Positions 6,575 to 8,021 of a DNA stretch of 8,021 nucleotides are shown here, in pieces. Location: the NCBI GenBank assembly GCA_002420105.1, contig DIHJ01000001.1, positions 1-8,021 on the forward strand. The letters are read 5' to 3'. Within the stretch, counting starts at the first letter, position 1, and the number at the start of each line of letters is the position of its first letter. Position numbers and translations under genes: made by a program. Below the pieces are notes generated by a model. It was not told the origin of the DNA. It made no database searches and worked only from the letters and a program-made list of their open reading frames with translations. The stretch is from Nitrospira sp. UBA5699. GTDB taxonomy: Bacteria > Nitrospirota > Nitrospiria > Nitrospirales > Nitrospiraceae.

Positions 6575-6666
6575 CCGCTGAATCGATTGATTTCCATGGT
6601 GTTTTTCATCGCCGCATCGGCGTCGCCGGGAACCGGACCGGCTCTGCGAGACGGGATGAAAGTGCC
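6575..6666 (+). other. Intergenic region after the kinase-like gene
   Basis: No gene is apparent. Two short GC-rich hairpins are present: CGCCG/CGGCG (6610-6614 / 6618-6622) and GCCGG/CCGGC (6625-6629 / 6638-6642). Neither is followed by a T-run, so intrinsic termination after the kinase-like gene is uncertain. Confidence 0.4.
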
Positions 6667-6696
6667 TTGACAGAGGTGGGCCCTAGTGGCTATGAT
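6667..6696 (+). promoter_or_regulatory. Strong sigma-70-type promoter for the small exported protein
   Basis: A perfect TTGACA (6667-6672) and TATGAT (6691-6696, five of six consensus bases) are 18 bp apart. Transcription should begin near 6703, leaving an A/T-rich leader of about 80 nt that includes a T7 run around 6714-6721. This is the best promoter match in the window and suggests strong independent expression of the downstream gene. Confidence 0.75.
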
Positions 6697-6770
6697 CGCC
6701 GCCACTTGATTAGATTTTTTTAAGACAGTCATCGCAATTCACGGCAATCCTTTCAGCCACCATTATTCAA

Positions 6771-6776
6771 AAGGAG
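6771..6776 (+). promoter_or_regulatory. Ribosome binding site AAGGAG
   Basis: AAGGAG lies 7 nt before the ATG at 6784, the strongest Shine-Dalgarno sequence in the window. Confidence 0.8.
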
Positions 6777-6783
6777 AAGGGGT

Positions 6784-7149
6784 ATGAAGCTTCTAATCGG
6801 CACTGTTGCGACAGTCTCCGGTGTCCTGTTTGCGCTGTCCATGGCTTCGGCCAATCCGGCGCTGCTCCCCAAGCACGAGGGCTACCCGATGAAGAACAGC
6901 GGAAGCCCCGTGACCGGTCAACCGACCGCCAATGACCCCGGCCAGTCCGATGCCCGCGGTGAAGCGACGCTGCTCAAGTCCGCCGATTCCATCAAGAGCG
7001 CGGAGCAGCATCTGAAGAAGACCGATAATGCGCGGATCACCGAAGAACAGGGCGCCGGCCGGCTCCCGAACGTCCAGGGACCGCAGATCAAGATCGCTCC
7101 GCCGGTCACGTCCGCGACGAAGATCACCGGCGATCGGAAGATCGATTAG
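6784..7149 (+). CDS. Small exported protein of unknown function
   Basis: A 121-aa protein I cannot assign to a named family. It has a Sec-type signal peptide: K2, a hydrophobic core (3-19) and a cleavage site near SMASA|NP (after residue 23). The mature ~98 residues are hydrophilic, without cysteine, and look largely extended or disordered, with a short amphipathic helix candidate around 60-80 (EATLLKSADSIKSAEQHLKK). The Pro/Gly-rich HEGYPMKNSGSPVTG (31-45) and LPNVQGPQIKI (94-104) stretches may be conserved segments. A strong promoter and ribosome site indicate a well-expressed, separately controlled periplasmic or envelope protein. It ends 22 bp before the palindromic terminator shared with mpg. 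Function is unknown and the gene may be lineage-specific. Confidence 0.75.
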   Translation: MKLLIGTVATVSGVLFALSMASANPALLPKHEGYPMKNSGSPVTGQPTANDPGQSDARGEATLLKSADSIKSAEQHLKKTDNARITEEQGAGRLPNVQGPQIKIAPPVTSATKITGDRKID

Positions 7150-7170
7150 TCCGTTTTTCTCCGCTCGTAC

Positions 7171-7210
7171 GACAAAGGGGAAGCCGTGCATGCACGGCTT
7201 CCCCTTTGTC
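7171..7210. terminator. Perfect 40-bp palindrome, probable bidirectional terminator
   Basis: Positions 7171-7190 and 7191-7210 are exact reverse complements (arms of 20 bases beginning GACAAAGGGG). As RNA it would form a long stem with a small GCAT/CATG-type loop; the AAAGGGG/CCCCTTT base of the stem plus the following ATTT gives a modest U-rich side on the + strand. It sits between the convergent small exported protein gene and mpg, and its last two bases belong to the mpg stop codon (7209-7211). Confidence 0.8.
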
Positions 7211-7790
7211 ATTTCCGCTCCGGCCTTGTTCCCGGCACGCGCTGACGGCCTTTCTTCCCCCCGCCAAGTCGAAACCGCCAGGGTTTCCCGGCCCAGGCTC
7301 CGGCATAATCCACGCCGACCCGCGGAAAGGCGCCGACATCCTTGCGATCCACACGCCCGCCGCGGTCCTCAAACCACAAGCGCTCGCCGGCGGTCAGATC
7401 GTGCCGGTTCAGGGTTCGATCGATTCCGAGGGTACGACAGAGGCGCCCCGGCCCGTCGATCAACTCGCCGTCGATCTCGACCGCCCGGATCAGCACGGCC
7501 GCGGGAAACTCCTCCCGTTCGGTGACCACGTTCAGGCAGTGATGCATCCCGTAGATCAGATAGACGTACGCCACCCCGGCCCGTCCGAACATGACGTCCG
7601 TCCGCCTGGTGCGTCCCTTCGAGGCGTGGCAGGCCCGGTCTTCGGGGCCGACATACGCCTCGACCTCGATGATCCGGCCCGCGATCGTCCCCCCGCCGTT
7701 GTCCCGCACGAGATATTTCCCCAGCAGCGAACGAGCCACAACCAACGTGGGGCGATCGAAATAGGTGCGTGGCAGAATGCGTGATGGCAT
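7209..7790 (-). CDS. mpg: 3-methyladenine DNA glycosylase (AAG/MPG family)
   Basis: Monofunctional base-excision repair glycosylase of 193 aa that removes alkylated purines such as 3-methyladenine and related lesions. Family signatures: LLGKYLVR (22-29), EVEAYVGPEDRACHAS (42-57) with the probable catalytic Glu44 and His55, YVYLIYGMHHCLNVV (75-89) with Tyr80 at the position of the DNA-intercalating Tyr and Asn87, and DGPGRLCRTLGI (112-123). Length is normal. The ATG at 7790 is chosen because residues before it are not family-like; the frame stays open to 7922 through non-coding repeat sequence. The predicted promoter leaves only a very short leader and no Shine-Dalgarno sequence is visible. 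It is convergent with the small exported protein gene and unrelated in function to the rest of the window. Confidence 0.93.
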   Translation of the reverse strand: MPSRILPRTYFDRPTLVVARSLLGKYLVRDNGGGTIAGRIIEVEAYVGPEDRACHASKGRTRRTDVMFGRAGVAYVYLIYGMHHCLNVVTEREEFPAAVLIRAVEIDGELIDGPGRLCRTLGIDRTLNRHDLTAGERLWFEDRGGRVDRKDVGAFPRVGVDYAGAWAGKPWRFRLGGGKKGRQRVPGTRPERK

Positions 7791-7805
7791 GAGAGTCGTG
7801 CACGA

Positions 7806-7834
7806 ACTGTACAGTTTCCCGAACGTACCTTCAA
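7806..7834 (-). promoter_or_regulatory. Candidate mpg promoter with overlapping palindrome
   Basis: Read on the - strand, TTGAAG (7834-7829) and TACAGT (7811-7806) are 17 bp apart, each matching four of six consensus bases. Transcription would begin near 7799, only about 9 nt before the mpg ATG. The -10 lies inside a perfect 12-bp palindrome AACTGTACAGTT (7805-7816), followed on the start side by another, CGTGCACG (7797-7804). Such a position would suit a repressor operator, but no specific regulator is implied. Confidence 0.5.
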
Positions 7835-7884
7835 ACACTAAGGGGTTGCGGCTGATCAACACACGCGACATTTTCACCCGCCCG

Positions 7885-8021
7885 CCCCCGGCGCGACGAG
7901 ACGCGCCAGCGACCATAAGCAAGGCCGCAGGGCAACGAAGACCCGAGGCGTACGTTTCACGTACGTTGAGGGTCTGAGTAACCGAGAACGCCGTTGGAAG
8001 TCGTGTTCAGCAGCCGCCTAG
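7885..8021. repeat. Structured non-coding segment at the window end
   Basis: No credible gene is present. Two inverted repeats are clear: GGCGCG/CGCGCC (7890-7895 / 7902-7907) and a longer hairpin, AGACCC/GGGTCT (7939-7944 / 7970-7975) enclosing a 2x2 mismatch and a 9-bp inner stem (7947-7955 / 7959-7967, two G-T pairs) with a TTC loop. The style recalls dispersed intergenic repeats of Nitrospira-type genomes, but this is memory-based and unverified. The window ends inside or at the edge of the element. Confidence 0.45.

Noticed and set aside
6510..6720. Possible frameshift at the 3' end of the kinase-like gene, since the +1 frame continues as a Pro/Ala-rich stretch to a TAA near 6721
   Set aside because: The annotated frame keeps nearly uniform G/C in third positions to its stop at 6574, the domain is already complete by residue 586, and the +1 extension would run over a strong promoter.
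7791..7922. 44-residue N-terminal extension of the glycosylase
   Set aside because: The residues are not family-like, and a promoter and palindromes fall within this stretch.

Overview
The window is GC-rich (roughly 60-65% by eye) bacterial chromosome with compact, mostly co-oriented housekeeping genes. Gene content (farnesyl diphosphate synthase, hopanoid-associated HpnA, a CruF-type carotenoid protein, a membrane-anchored cytochrome c) and style suggest a Nitrospira-like (Nitrospirota) genome. That assignment is an inference from gene content and general memory, not a database match.

Layout on the + strand: an unassigned stretch (1-204); a promoter; ispA (279-1169); a short gap holding a triple CCCCTCA heptamer; hpnA (1293-2276); an AT-richer gap with a GAAATGTGGAATG inverted/tandem repeat; a CruF-like carotenoid gene (2371-3204); a monohaem cytochrome c (3215-3829); an exported DUF5666-like small protein (3860-4207); a four-helix membrane protein of the PF04020 type (4217-4675); a promoter; a double-GAF histidine-kinase-like protein (4748-6574); a promoter; and a small exported protein of unknown function (6784-7149). 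A perfect 40-bp palindrome (7171-7210) separates this from mpg on the - strand (7209-7790), a 3-methyladenine DNA glycosylase with its own promoter. The last ~130 bases are non-coding and rich in inverted repeats.

Functionally, ispA, hpnA and the CruF-like gene form a small isoprenoid group: FPP feeds hopanoids and carotenoids, and HpnA serves hopanoid side-chain elaboration. Spacings of 10, 30 and 9 bp join the CruF-like gene, cytochrome c, DUF5666 protein and PF04020 protein into one probable transcription unit of envelope proteins. The kinase-like gene and the small exported protein each have a well-formed sigma-70-type promoter and are probably separate units.

I see no mobile element, CRISPR array, tRNA/rRNA or recognisable defence system. 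The most unusual item is the histidine-kinase-like protein: its H-box carries Thr where the phospho-accepting His should be, and its G1 box is also altered, so it is probably a pseudokinase or a diverged regulator.
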